From contig JAHHDV010000028.1 of NCBI GenBank assembly GCA_019739295.1, positions 1-35,758 of the forward strand: a stretch of DNA of 35,758 nt, given 5' to 3'. Positions 23,246-33,597 of this stretch are shown here, piece after piece; within the stretch, counting starts at the first letter, position 1; each line of letters starts with the position of its first letter. A program made the translations under genes and the position numbers. Source of the DNA: Taibaiella sp. (GTDB lineage: Bacteria; Bacteroidota; Bacteroidia; Chitinophagales; Chitinophagaceae). The notes beneath the pieces were generated by a model. It ran no database searches and was not told where the DNA came from. It saw nothing but the letters and a program-made list of their open reading frames with translations.

Positions 23246-24054
23246 ATGGAAGAAAAATAAATCATTACATCAGCAATTATTGGAAGCAGGCGTTCACTTC
23301 GGACACCAACGTAAAAAATGGAATCCTAAAATGCTTCCTTTCATCTTTGCAGAGAAAAACGGTATCCATATCATCGACCTGAACAGGACTATAGAAGGGC
23401 TTGAAGAGTGCGCGGCCGCTTTAAAACAAATCGCAAAGAGCGGCAAGAAAATCATGTTCGTTGCTACTAAAAAACAAGCTAAAGAAATCGTATCTGAAGC
23501 TGCTGCAAAAGTAAATATGCCATTCGTAACGGAAAGATGGCTGGGTGGTATGCTCACCAACTTCCAGACTATCCGTAAGAGCGTAAAGAAAATGCAGAAT
23601 ATCGAGAAAATGCTTTCAGGACGGTACTTTGGACAGTGTTACTAAAAAAGAAAGGCTGACACTGGACCGCAGCAAGCAAAAAATGGAAAAGGTACTGGGT
23701 GGTATCGCTCAAATGAACCGTCTTCCGGCTGCATTGTTCATCGTAGATATCAGTCACGAACATATCGCTTTAGCAGAAGCCAAACGTTTGGGTGTCTCTA
23801 CTTTTGCTATGGTAGATACCAACTCTGATCCTACCAAAGTAGACTTCGCAGTGCCTGCAAATGATGATGCTACCAAATCTATCGCGATCATCACCAACTA
23901 TATTACTGCCGCTATCCAGGAAGGCCTGGAGGAAAGAGCTGCTAATAAAGAGCAAGAAGAAGAACATGAAGAAGAGCAAGAAGTAGTAAGGATAGATGAC
24001 GGTTCTAATGATGAAGAGACAGAAAGCACAAAGAAAAGAGCTAAGAAAAAATAA
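23246..24054 (+). CDS. rpsB: 30S ribosomal protein S2 (two frameshifts in the read)
   Basis: This essential small-subunit protein is ~268 residues long. The ATG at 23246 gives MEEK, then an extra T at about 23257 breaks the frame. Corrected, it continues KSLHQQLLEAGVHFGHQRKK with WNPKMLPFIFAEKNGIHIID. A second extra base (G in GGACGG near 23621) breaks MLSDGTLDSVTKKE. The rest shows LPAALFIVDISHEHIALAEA, then KRLGVSTFAMVDTNSDP and VDFAVPANDDATKSI. A C-terminal extension that is acidic (EEEHEEEQEVV) and then basic (KKRAKKK) follows. The length 809 = 3 x 269 + 2 fits two insertions. An organism could not live with this gene broken, so it marks the breaks in this region as sequence error. tsf, the common next gene, is absent. 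Confidence 0.94.
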
Positions 24055-24090
24055 ATTCCTACCCGGGCCTTGTGTCCTGGCTTTGATCGT

Positions 24091-24122
24091 AAAAATGCCT
24101 GCTGATATCAGCAGGCATTTTT
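24091..24122 (+). terminator. Terminator of the rplM-rpsI-rpsB operon
   Basis: AAAAATGCCTGCTGAT and ATCAGCAGGCATTTTT form one self-complementary 32-base palindrome, giving a strong G/C-containing stem followed by T-rich sequence. It lies 36 bases beyond the rpsB stop and also works on the opposite strand, so it can close the convergent serine-hydrolase transcript. Confidence 0.9.
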
Positions 24123-24267
24123 ATTATTCTTTATGATTGGGTATTGTTCGCTGGAATGATCTTTTCAGTATTTAAATGGTCCTCATAAGCCTACCCATTC
24201 TCAATAAAGCTCCGAGAAAGGAAATAAACGAATGGATCACTCCATGATTCAACATCAGGACAAACGA

Positions 24268-25482
24268 TCAATCAGCATCTGAATGTAACTGGGTGCTGAT
24301 ATGCTCGTATTGCTTCACGATATCATGTATAGGCTTGCCCATACGATAAATATTGGTATTGTACTTATTACCCAATACAATGATCGTGAAGTTATCCTGG
24401 ATAAAGCGGTAGAACAATACATTATTGCTGTGCCAGTTACCATTATGGAAGATGAGCTTTATAGTCATCATTGATCATCATTCTCCACCCCAACCCATAA
24501 TTTCTTCCATTAGTCATATCAGGACTCCTGTGGTGTATAGGACATTTTGGTAAATTTATCATTGAGGAAGACATGGTTATAAAAAGACTGGTCCCATTTG
24601 TACATGTCCTCTACTGTACTGAAGATACCTTTGTCACCGGTCACACCATCTGCAAACATATCCTCATGCAGCGCCCAGTTAGATTTGTAACCCTGGCTCC
24701 TGTTGGAAGGAAGAGCTTCGAGCGGGTCATAAACAAATGTATTATCCATTCCCAATGGTTCAAATATAAATTACTTTCATGAATTTAGGAAATTGCATTT
24801 GGCGAGACCTCCTCTACTACCCTGGCCAGCAGCGCATAATTGGTATTCGAATATTCGAACCGGGTATTCGGGGTAAATCTAAGACGGGGTTTGTGCTTAT
24901 GAAGCAACTGCAGCAGATCTTCATTGTAACATGACCAGGTCATTTTTTTTTCCAATAGTTCAATCCCATCTTGGTATAAATCCTGGAGACCGGATCTGTG
25001 GCATAAAAGCATCCTGATCGTGATCTCATCATAAGGAAATGCAGGAAGTATGCTTTTCACTGGTGCATCGATATTGAGATACCCATTCTGGCCAAGCCAC
25101 AGAATGGCTACAGCTGTAAACGGCTTAGAGGTAGAAGCCAGCTGGCTGGGCTGTATTTCTATCCCATTTCATACCGGTAGATTTATTGGCAACACCGAAA
25201 TATCTCCGGTACAGTACCTGTCCTTTATATCCTACCAGGACACTCCCGTTAAAACCCTCTGGATACCTGCATTCTGTAAAATGAATCCAGTGATGCGATC
25301 AGCGCTTTACCATGGATAGAATTGGTGTCCTTAAAACTCAATTCCATCTTCTGATGCTTGCGGTCGGGCCTCAGGAAGGATCGATTTAGCCTGTACTTCG
25401 TTTGTGCCTACAGTATTGCATGCCACCAAGATTAAAAACAACAGAGAGGAAAAAACAGGATTCGAAGGTTGGGTAATTTCAT
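24268..25482 (-). CDS. Lipoprotein serine hydrolase, class C beta-lactamase/PBP4*-like (several frameshifts)
   Basis: This ~400-residue protein of the serine beta-lactamase-like family probably sits in the periplasm as a lipoprotein, with a hydrophobic start and a lipobox-like ILVACN. Pieces in three frames join to give FNGSVLVGYKGQVLYRRYFG, then the catalytic STSKPFTAVAILWL (SxxK) and LLCHRSGLQDLY. The second motif is RFEYSNTNYALLARVVEEV (YxN), followed by PLGMDNTFVYDP and KGIFSTVEDMYKWDQSF. Near the end IFHNGNWHSNN (HxG, in place of KTG) completes the active site. Many family members are peptidases or esterases rather than antibiotic-degrading enzymes, so resistance should not be assumed. 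Breaks occur near 25430, 25330, 25260, 25120, 24785, 24520 and 24460 (positions approximate). Confidence 0.8.
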
Positions 25483-25564
25483 ACTGATGATAACAAAATT
25501 TAAATAAAGGAATAATGAGATTTAACTTGCTCTTCTAACTTTAAATGAATTCAAAAGTCCAAAT

Positions 25565-26181
25565 TTACCCATTTATTCGTTTTTTACCCTGCGACATTAA
25601 CTTCGATTTGACATAGTTTTCCACATCCTCTACAAATTCATAGTAGATTCTGGTTCAGCTCATTAATAATACCGAACGGTAGTCTCATATGCTTTCCTTC
25701 CGTCATGCTCATAAGTCATCCTTCTGACCAGCCGGTTCATCCCTGTTTCCAGGCCTTTCAGACTTCTGATCTGGTATAGCCAGTTATCCTTTTCCATATA
25801 CTGAAGCATATGGGCAAAGTCCGGCGGCAATATAAAACTGGTACTGATGAAGGATCCGGAATACCTCCTGTTGTGAAGTCCCCTGAGCTGCTCATCCTGT
25901 GGAAAAAATTTTGGATCATTGGACAGAAAATGATCATACATCACATCTACAAATGCCCCGCTGTATAATCCATAGTCATTCCTGAAATAATTTTTGGCCT
26001 TGGCCGTAGCCCTATGCCCGTCGGTGAATACGTCTATGCTCCTATGGAGCTCCAGGCCTTGTCTGATCTTAGGCGGGTAACGGTCCAGTATGGAGGAACC
26101 TTTTACAAAATCACCCATCATATTACCAACGAGTATCTCAGGCTCCCTGCCTGACAAGAAAGCATGTGCCAAATAGTTCAT
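25565..26181 (-). CDS. acpH: Acyl carrier protein phosphodiesterase family protein (two frameshifts near the end)
   Basis: This ~204-residue protein of the AcpH/DUF479 family in E. coli removes the 4'-phosphopantetheine group from acyl carrier protein. The N-terminal MNYLAHAFLSGREPEILVGN, MMGDFVKGSSILDRYP, GLELHRSIDVFTDGHRAT, YSGAFVDVMYDHFLSNDP and the RRYSGSFISTSFILP region follow the family closely, including the conserved His/Asp residues. The continuous frame stops after ETTVRYY, but two one-base corrections near 25662 and 25645 extend it through NELNQ and YEFVEDVENYVKSKLMSQGK to a TAA at 25565-25567. That restores the expected length (617 = 3 x 205 + 2). The promoter's -7 box lies six bases before the ATG. 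Confidence 0.85.
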
Positions 26182-26187
26182 AACTTT

Positions 26188-26218
26188 CGAAGTTAGCCTA
26201 ATTTTTTAAATTTTTCAA
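26188..26218 (-). promoter_or_regulatory. Candidate acpH promoter (TTG-N20-TAACTTCG)
   Basis: On the minus strand TTG (complement of 26216-26218) and TAACTTCG (complement of 26188-26195) have a 20-base spacer. Six bases separate the -7 box from the acpH ATG, which suggests a leaderless or nearly leaderless mRNA. Confidence 0.6.
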
Positions 26219-26339
26219 TCCTGCCCCGGGATTTACAGGGTCATATTCTATGCGTACGGATCTCTCAGCAGAAAAAATGAAAGTAAAACAAACAGTTAAA
26301 CTAAAGGGTCCTGCACAGAGTCAAACCTGCACTTAATTT

Positions 26340-26347
26340 TATATTTG
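26340..26347 (+). promoter_or_regulatory. Possible -7 box of the outer-membrane receptor gene
   Basis: TATATTTG matches TAnnTTTG and lies seven bases before the ATG at 26355, but no TTG is present 19-21 bases upstream. It is weak on its own. Confidence 0.3.
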
Positions 26348-26354
26348 GTCATTT

Positions 26355-29255
26355 ATGCAGGTATTTATCAGATTTTTTACCATCATTTCTTTTGCTGTTC
26401 TCTTGCTGCGCATCTTATGCTCAGCGGCCAGTGTTATAAAGTCTCCGGTAAGGTGGTGGGACAATCATGACGAAATCATGATCGGAGCTGAAATTACTTT
26501 ACTTCAGGGTGATTCCATTTTGCTTTCCGGATTTACAGATGCAGAGGGCAGTTATACCTTTGAGCAGGTCCAAAATGGTATGTACCGGATCCAGGCTATT
26601 TTTTATTGGCTTTGCCCAAAAGGAAATCTCATTTCAGGTAGAAGACAAAGACGTATTGCTGGAGTCCATTAAGCTGAATGCCAGTGTGGAAAACCTGGAA
26701 GGTATCACCAGTGCTCGGTGAAGTAACAGCAGTCAGGACAAGATGGAGATACCACTGCGTATAATGCCAATGCATACAAGACCAATCCGGATGCTACTGC
26801 CGAAGGACCTGATCCGTAAAATGCCGGGCATCGACCTGTCGGGAGGTACACCAAAGTCCCAGGGTGAGAACATCACCAGGGTATTGGTCGATGGCAAAAC
26901 CCTTTTTCGGTGATGATCCCAATGCTACCCTGAAAAAACCTTCCGGCAGAAGTCATTTGCAGGTATCCAGGTATATGACGAAAGAGGAGAACAGTCCCCA
27001 ATATTCGGGGTTTGATGACGGGAATACGACCAAAAACGCTGAATATCATCACCCGGGAGGATAAAAGAGAAGGCATATTCGGAAAGTTTTTACGGGGGTT
27101 ATGGGAATAATGATGATTTTTGACCGGAATGATTTACCAGCTCGGAGGAAGCCTGAATATGTTCAAAGGAAACCAGAGGATTACCATTATCGGGATGTCC
27201 AATAATATCAATAACCAGAACTTCAGTGCGGAGGACCTCGGGGAATGGCAGCAATGCCGGGGGAAGAGGTGGTCGAGGTGGCGGAAGAGGAAGAGGTGGC
27301 GGCAATAACGACCTGATGGTAGATTCCAGGAATGGCATATCCACTACCCCATTCCCTTGGAATGAATTATTCCAATCAGTGGTCAGACAGGCTCAAAGTA
27401 TCGGGAAGCTACTTTTTTCAACAACTCCAGCAATGCAACACTTGAAAACATTGAAAGAACCTATATCAGCGGCACTTCAGAAGGCCAAAAGTATAGTGAA
27501 TATAACGTGTCCGGCAATAATGAGATCAACCATCGCCTGAATGCAAGAATTGAGTACCAGATCGATCCTTCCAATTTTATTTTATTCATACCGGGTATCA
27601 AAATTCAAAATGTTCGTTCCTCTTCCACAATGAACAGCGCTACTTTCTTTGATGAACTCAATCCTTTAAGCACTACACATAATATTTATAATGCGAACAG
27701 CGACAACTGGGATGCCTCCTACCGACTGCTGTACAATCATACATTCAAAAAACCGGGAAGAACTTTTTCCGTTTTTAACAACTCTGATTTCAGGGGGAAT
27801 AATGGTAAGAACACCTTAGACGGGGAGAATGAATTTGAAGATCCTGCCAAGGATTATGAGACCCGCCAGCAATCCAATATAGACAAACAATGGATGGAAT
27901 ACCTATGTTAATTTAAAACTATACGGAACCGGGTAAGCAAAAGATTGACCACCCAGATCAAATACAGGTATCAGGTACCAGTATGGCTATTCGGACAGGA
28001 AGACCTATGATTTTGATCCTGCCGCTTCGGATTATTCATTGCTGAACCCCCCAGCTGAGCAACCAGTTTGAATCAGATATACTACCCCGTTTTGCCGGAC
28101 TGGCATTGGGATATAAAGATTCCACGTTCAATTGGAATGTCGGGGCCAATTATCAATATGCGATACTGGAAAATGAACGGATCCTCCCGGTAATGGATAC
28201 GATCCATTCAGGCTTTCAGAATATCCTGCCTTATGCCGCCTTTACCTATAATCTGGGCAAAGGCAGCTCCATCAGGCTGAGATACAGGTCCTCAACCAAT
28301 ACACCTTCCGTGGACACAGCTCCAGGGACGTAATCGATAACTCCAATACTATGATCCTCCGTACCGGTAACCCGGACCTGGACCAGAACTACGAACACAG
28401 GGTTTTTTGCCAATTACAGGACCAGCAATCCTGTGAACAACAGTAATTTCTTTGTGATGGTTATGGCCAATATCGTCAATGATTATGTGGCCAATGCGAC
28501 TACGATAGCTGATGAGGATATGACCATAGATGGAATTGCACCTGACACGGGGGATGCAATACATCAAACCTGTCAACCTGGATGGTTATTACAGGATTTT
28601 CTCTCACGCCAATTACGGGGTCAGGATAAAACCGATCAAAAGCAACCTGAATACCAATATAAAATATCTCTACCTCCAGGACACCTGGTGTGATCAACAA
28701 TGACTTGAACTACGCACAAAACAATACATGGGGCGCAGGCCTTTCATTGAGCAGTAATATCAATGAGAATATTGACTTCAATATCGGTACACAGGCCAAT
28801 TACAGCTATGTCAGAAATACTTTAAATACAAGCGGGGATAATGCTTATTATAACCAGAATACAAGACTGGATTTCAACTATATCCTACCTTTCGGCCTGT
28901 TTTTTCAACACCCAGTTGAATCACCAGTACTATTCCGGGCTGGGGCAGTGATTTTAACCAGAATTTTCTTGCTCTGGAATGCAGCTGTCGGATACCAAGT
29001 TCCTGGAGAAAAAAGAAGCCGAGGTCAGGCTTTCCGTATTTGACTTACTGAACCAGAACCAGGCCATCAGCAGGACATTTACGGAATATCTATACCCAGG
29101 ATTCCTGGAGCAATACGATGACCCAGTACTTTATGCTGACCTTTACTTATACACTGAGAAATTTCAAAGGAAAATCCTCCGAAGAAGATTTTGACAATAA
29201 AGAGGATCGCTTCCGTCCTGAAGGCGGAGTACCCAACAGAAGAATGGGAGGGTAA
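26355..29255 (+). CDS. TonB-dependent receptor-like outer-membrane beta-barrel protein (many frameshifts)
   Basis: This ~960-residue Bacteroidota outer-membrane protein is of the TonB-receptor/OMP_b-brl_3 group. Pieces in shifting frames give a signal peptide (from 26355) and a carboxypeptidase-regulatory domain (YKVSGKVV, GAEITLLQGDSILLSGFTDA, GSYTFEQVQNGMYRI). The plug has DLIRKMPGIDLSGG, ITRVLVDGKPFFGDDPNA, IQVYDERGEQSQYSGFDDG and NIITREDKREGIFGKFYGGY. A glycine/arginine-rich loop follows (27245-27310, GGRGGRGGGRGRGGG), then a long barrel with aromatic-rich strands such as INHRLNARIEYQIDPSNFI. The barrel runs to a Pro/Gly-rich end (EGGVPNRRMGG, TAA at 29253-29255). More than ten breaks occur. 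The substrate is unknown and no SusD partner is adjacent, so it should not be called a glycan importer. Confidence 0.82.
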
Positions 29256-29292
29256 GGGGCAGGATGAATTTCAATGGCTTATAAAACATATC

Positions 29293-29775
29293 ATGAGATT
29301 TTCACTTTTATCCATTCATACATTTTTTCCTTTTCTGCTTTTTTCGCAATCGGTCATCTTAGAAACGTGAAAAATTCAATAGAATTAAAAGAAAGTACCG
29401 TATTGCGGGAAAACGGGTTATTGATAAGTTTTTGAATTTTCGGACCATCCCGAAAACAGGAGTATCAGATTCGGCATGCTACCCAGTGCTGATCCTCCCG
29501 GATCTTTTACAGGTTCCCACAAATATCCCAATTGAAAGAATTTTGATATCCGGAAACACCTATACTATGGAGTGGATATGAATCTTTTGTCCTGCGGAGG
29601 AAGAGACAAGGTCTATTCAAATTTCAAAATTGGGTTCAATATGATGAATATGAATGAGAAGACCAGGTACGCTTTCCCCCTTTGTAATGAGCATTTTTTA
29701 TCCATAGATTTCTTCTGTCCTCATCGAAGATCAAGCAATGGAATGTGTGATTTACACGAAACCTTCAAATGGTAA
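29293..29775 (+). pseudogene. Small secreted/outer-membrane-like protein, fragmentary (several frameshifts)
   Basis: An ATG at 29293 gives a signal-peptide-like start (MRFSLLSIHTFFPFLLFSQS). In shifted frames it continues with KNSIELKESTVLRENGLLI, FSDHPENRSIRFGMLPSA, then FDIRKHLYYGVDMNLLS, KVYSNFKIGFNMMNMNEK and NEHFLSIDFF. The alternating hydrophobic pattern near the end looks like beta-strands of an envelope protein. It lies 37 bases after the receptor gene and ends a few bases before the convergent propeller-like gene, so it may share the receptor's transcript. I do not recognise a family. At ~160 residues it may be a truncated remnant or a small gene damaged by read errors. Confidence 0.45.
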
Positions 29776-29778
29776 GGA

Positions 29779-30608
29779 TCAGTCCTTACTGGGTTCCAGA
29801 TCATAGATGTACAAACCGGATGAGGTGAGCATATACAACCGGTTTCTAATTCTACTCTCGCATCCAGGATTTCCTGGTTTAACTCAGGTACAGGTAATTC
29901 CTGCAATCTTTTCTTTTTCAAAATCATATACATGTATCTTTTGATCAGCATAATAAGCCAGGATCTGCTCGACCAGCTGGAATTTGGTAACATCCTTAAT
30001 CTCTAATTGCTGGACAAAGGTCGCATAACGATCGAAAATAAATAATACCCTGTGCAGGATCCGAAATCACTACCCGGTCAGATCTTTCTTCTAAATGATA
30101 AGGTGCAAGACTGATCCCCTGCTCAGTTCTCAAATCATTGCTTTGGTGCTACAATACTGAGCTGTTGGTCTACTTTTTTCAATTGATTGCTGACATTGTC
30201 ATAAACCCAGAAATTACCGTCCCCTGGACTGGCCTACAGCCGTAATGTTGTATACTCCGAGGCCGCTGATATCCAGCTCCATCTTCGGGGCCATCATCCG
30301 GTCAAGTATAGTTAACCGGTTAAAAGTAGGCTGGATCACGAAAAGCTCCAATGGGATTACTCGCATCGATGGTATGGACCGGGCCATTCTTGATCATCCG
30401 GAAATTGGTCAGGCTATCCCCGTTTCTGTCCCATTTGGTAATGGATCTGTCCTTCCGGACTACATACACATTGCCGAGTTCATCTGTAGAGAATATGGTT
30501 GCCTCTACTACCGGAATGCTTTTCAGTAATTGCTGGGCGTCTGTTCTCAAAGAGATCATGCATTGAAAGACCAGTATAAGCTAAAATGAACTGCAAGAGC
30601 TTTTGCAT
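29779..30608 (-). CDS. Secreted beta-propeller-like protein of unknown function (several frameshifts)
   Basis: This ~275-residue exported protein starts with MQKLLQFI and, after a one-base correction, LILVFQCMISLRTDAQQ, a signal peptide. The mature part has repeating strand-turn units typical of propeller folds: VEATIFSTDELGNVYVVRKD, SITKWDRNGDSLTNFRMI, GPVHTIDASNPIG, LTILDRMMAPKMELDISGLG, NFWVYDNVSNQLKKVDQQL, DRVVISDPAQGI and QKIHVYDFEKEK. It closes with NRLYMLTSSGLYIYDLEPSK before a TGA at 29779-29781. The pattern matches a conserved uncharacterised Bacteroidota family with a DELGN(V/I)Y start. At least five frame breaks occur. It is convergent with the fragment ending at 29775, and its role is unknown. 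Confidence 0.65.
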
Positions 30609-30837
30609 GATAACCTGGTTTGGAATGGTATGAAAGATACGAAAATTCAGGATTTCAGAGAAGAGAAGAATGAAAACTGACCGGGACAAATTGTGTTTGG
30701 AAATGGATAGGATATCTGAACAGACAGTGCCAAAGCTCAAGAACTTTGGCACCGTTAAATGATGGATTGGAATCCATCATCTCCATTATTTTTTTCTATA
30801 CTTCACATTTCCATATATAATATGCTCACTTCAATCA
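30609..30837. other. Intergenic region between the propeller-like gene and hutU
   Basis: Contains the tandem hairpins at 30727-30780 (hutU side). No gene and no consensus promoter for the propeller-like gene were seen. Confidence 0.4.
30727..30780 (-). terminator. Two tandem perfect hairpins downstream of hutU
   Basis: GTGCCAAAG (30727-30735) pairs with CTTTGGCAC (30744-30752) around 8 bases. Six bases on, ATGATGGATT (30759-30768) pairs with AATCCATCAT (30771-30780) around GG. They lie 58 bases beyond the hutU stop codon, where its terminator is expected. Neither has a clean T-run on the minus strand, so protection of the mRNA 3' end is an alternative. Confidence 0.5.
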
Positions 30838-32497
30838 TCACCAGATATTCAATCCGAACTGATCGGCGTATGCTGCTGCTGTATCATACCCGGCATCCGT
30901 ATGGCGCAAGACTCCCATAGCCGGGTCATTGTGCAATACACGCTTCAGCCTGTCTTCCGCATCCTGTGATCCATCGGCTACAATTACCATACCCGCATGC
31001 AGGGAATACCCCATCCCTACGCCACCACCATGATGGAAACTCACCCAGCTGGCGCCCCCTGCGGTATTGATCAGTGCATTCAGGATCGGCCAGTCTGCTA
31101 CAGCGTCTGAGCCATCCTTCATCGCTTCCGTCTCCCGGTTGGGAGATGCTACCGAGCCACAATCCAGGTGATCTCGGCCGATGACTATGGGTGCTTTGAC
31201 TTTACCTTCCCTGACCAGTTGATTGAACAGCAGGCCGGCTTGCTCACGCTCCCCCATCCCCAGCCAGCAAATCCTGGAAGGCAAACCCTGGAAAGCTATT
31301 TTTTTCCCTGGCCAGCTTCAGCCAGCGCTGCAATCCTTCATTTTCAGGGAATAATTCCGCCAGGGCTTTATCGGTAGTATAAATATCTTCAGGATCCCCG
31401 CTCAACGCAACCCAGCGGAAAGGGCCTTTGCCTTCGCAGAACAAAGGGCGGATATAAGCCGGCACAAATCCGGGGAAATCAAAGGCGTTCTCCACGCCCC
31501 GCTTGTCCTTGGCCTGGCCTCTCAGGTTGTTGCCATAATCAAATGTAATCGCACCCCGTTGCTGCAATTCCAGCATCTGGCGAACGTGCCTGGCTATAGT
31601 ATCCAAAGAGCGGGATTGGTATGCTTCAGGATCGCTTTCACGCAAAGCACTGGCTTCTTCTACAGACAGACCTTCCGGGAAATAGCCGATCAGTTCGTCG
31701 TGTGCAGAGGTCTGGTCGGTCAAGGTATCAGGCGTAATGTCGTGATCGATCAGATATTGCAGCAAATCCACCACATTACAGTGTACACCTATTGAAACTG
31801 CTTCTCCATTAGCTTTGGCCTCCAAAGCACGCTGCACAGCAGCTTCTATATGTTTGAATTTTTCATCACAATACCTGGTCTCCAGACGTTTATCGATACG
31901 CCATTCTTCCATTTCCGCTACCAGGGCCACCCCTTCATTCATTGTAATGGCCAGCGGCTGGGCACCGCCCATCCCGCCAAGACCTGCGGTCACATTGAGC
32001 GTGCCTTTTAAAGAGCCGCCATAGTGCTGATTCGCCAGGGATAAATAGGTCTCATAAGTTCCCTGTACGATCCCCTGAGACCCGATATAGATCCAGCTTC
32101 CTGCGGTCATCTGTCCGTACATCATCAGGCCTTTGGCTTCCAGTTCCCGGAAGTGTTCCCAGTTTGCCCACTTACCCACCAGGTTTGAATTGGCAATCAG
32201 GACTCTTGGCGCGTTTTTATGAGAGCGCAGGATACCGACAGGCTTACCGGACTGAACCATTAAGGTTTGGTCTTCTTCCAGGTTTTTCAGGCATTCCAGG
32301 ATCTTATCAAAACTTTCCCAGTTCCTTGCCGCTTTCCCGATACCACCATACACCACCAGGTCTTCGGGACGTTCCGCTACCTCCGGGTCCAGGTTATTCT
32401 GGATCATCCTGTATGCAGCTTCCGAAATCCAGTTCTTACAATGCAAAGTGCTGCCTGTCGGCGCCTTGACTACCCTTGCGTTCGTATTATTTGTCAT
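30838..32497 (-). CDS. hutU: Urocanate hydratase (one frameshift)
   Basis: Urocanase uses tightly bound NAD+ to hydrate urocanate to imidazolonepropionate, the second step of histidine degradation in the cytoplasm. The corrected length of ~552 residues is standard. Marks are [56 protein letters not shown] and [40 protein letters not shown] and, across the break, [17 protein letters not shown] with the catalytic cysteine follow. The C-terminus has [40 protein letters not shown] and [11 protein letters not shown]. One extra base in the T7/A7 run near 31300 splits it; the length 1660 = 3 x 553 + 1 agrees. No other hut gene is in the window, so the pathway is not clustered here. Confidence 0.95.
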
Positions 32498-32525
32498 GTT
32501 TTACTTTTTTCTATAGTTGGATGGG

Positions 32526-32533
32526 CAAAATTA
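32526..32533 (-). promoter_or_regulatory. Possible -7 box of hutU
   Basis: TAATTTTG (complement of 32526-32533) fits TAnnTTTG and lies 28 bases before the hutU start. No clear TTG partner is seen at the right distance, so hutU may also be read from metF. Confidence 0.35.
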
Positions 32534-32597
32534 AGTAATTCACCCGAACCTGGAGAATTTTGGTAAGAAGGCCTGAGGCACAATGAACCAGGCAAGA

Positions 32598-33552
32598 TCA
32601 AAAAACTTCCTTTGCAACCTGCACCACCTGCTTTGCTTTCCCCATAGTATAGAAATGCAGTACGGGCACACCTTTTTCCTTGAGCTCTTTGCATTGCTGT
32701 ATACACCATTCCACCCCGACCTGGTCCACGAACCTGTCATCAGCATCCTCCACCGCTTCTATGAGCTCATCCGGGAGATCAATATGAAAATTCTGGGGAA
32801 TAGATTTCAGCTGTGCCTTGGATTGGATCGGTTTTAATCCCGGGATGATCGGAATGGTAATACCCGATGCCCTGCACAATTCCACAAACCTGAAATATTT
32901 CCTATTGTCGTAGAACATCTGTGTAATGATGTATTCCGCTCCCAGTTCTACTTTCCTTTGCAGCCATCTCATATCTGTCTTGATACTGGGTGACTCATAG
33001 TGTTTTTCGGGATATCCTGCTACCCCGATACAGAAATCCGTAGCCTGCGCGTCTTTCAGACCGGGATCCATATAAACGCCCTGATTCATACCCACTACCT
33101 GGCTGACCAGGTCTACGGTATACGCATTTCCACCTGGCTCAGGGATGAAGTTTTTCTCACTTTTGATGGGATCCCCCCTTAACAGGAGTACATTATCGAT
33201 TTCCAGGAAAATTCAGATCGATGAGGGCATCTTCCGTCTCTTCTTTGGTAAATCCGCCGCAGATTATATGGGGAACAGGATCTATATTGAAACTTATTCT
33301 TGATCGCAGAACAAATCCCTACCGTACCGGGACGTTTTTCGGACAGTCCTCTTTTCCAATAAGCCGTTTCCAGCATCCCGGTACACATATTCCTCCCTAT
33401 GGTAGGTCACATTTACAAAAGCGGGATCGAACGGCTTCACATTCTCCATCGTCTGGAATATAGAGTCAATATTCTGTCCTTTTAAGGGCGGCAAATATCT
33501 CTATGCTGAATAAGGTATCTTTCGCTTTTTGCAGATGTTCAATTACTTTCAT
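32598..33552 (-). CDS. metF: 5,10-Methylenetetrahydrofolate reductase (several frameshifts)
   Basis: This FAD enzyme reduces methylene-THF to methyl-THF, the methyl donor for methionine synthase. The corrected length is ~317 residues. The start [18 protein letters not shown] leads to [88 protein letters not shown] and the flavin-site region [19 protein letters not shown]. The tail is [20 protein letters not shown] with [21 protein letters not shown]. The 3' two-thirds (to 33095) is one open frame; breaks lie near 33205, 33285, 33360 and 33490. It follows metH after ~45 bases, so metH-metF form a methionine-cycle operon. Confidence 0.93.
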
Positions 33553-33597
33553 TCTGTTTTATTTGAAATTCGATGGTTTTTTAATATAATGCCGGTT

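Noticed and set aside
23246..23645. Programmed frameshifting in rpsB
   Set aside because: There are two separate breaks, no slippery heptamer with a following structure was seen, and many unrelated genes nearby are broken in the same way.
24268..25482. An antibiotic-resistance beta-lactamase
   Set aside because: The motifs (STSK, YSN, HNG) fit the broad serine-hydrolase family; nothing shows activity on antibiotics.
27099..27344. A proline-rich 81-residue minus-strand frame
   Set aside because: It is the antisense reading of the glycine/arginine-rich loop codons of the receptor gene.
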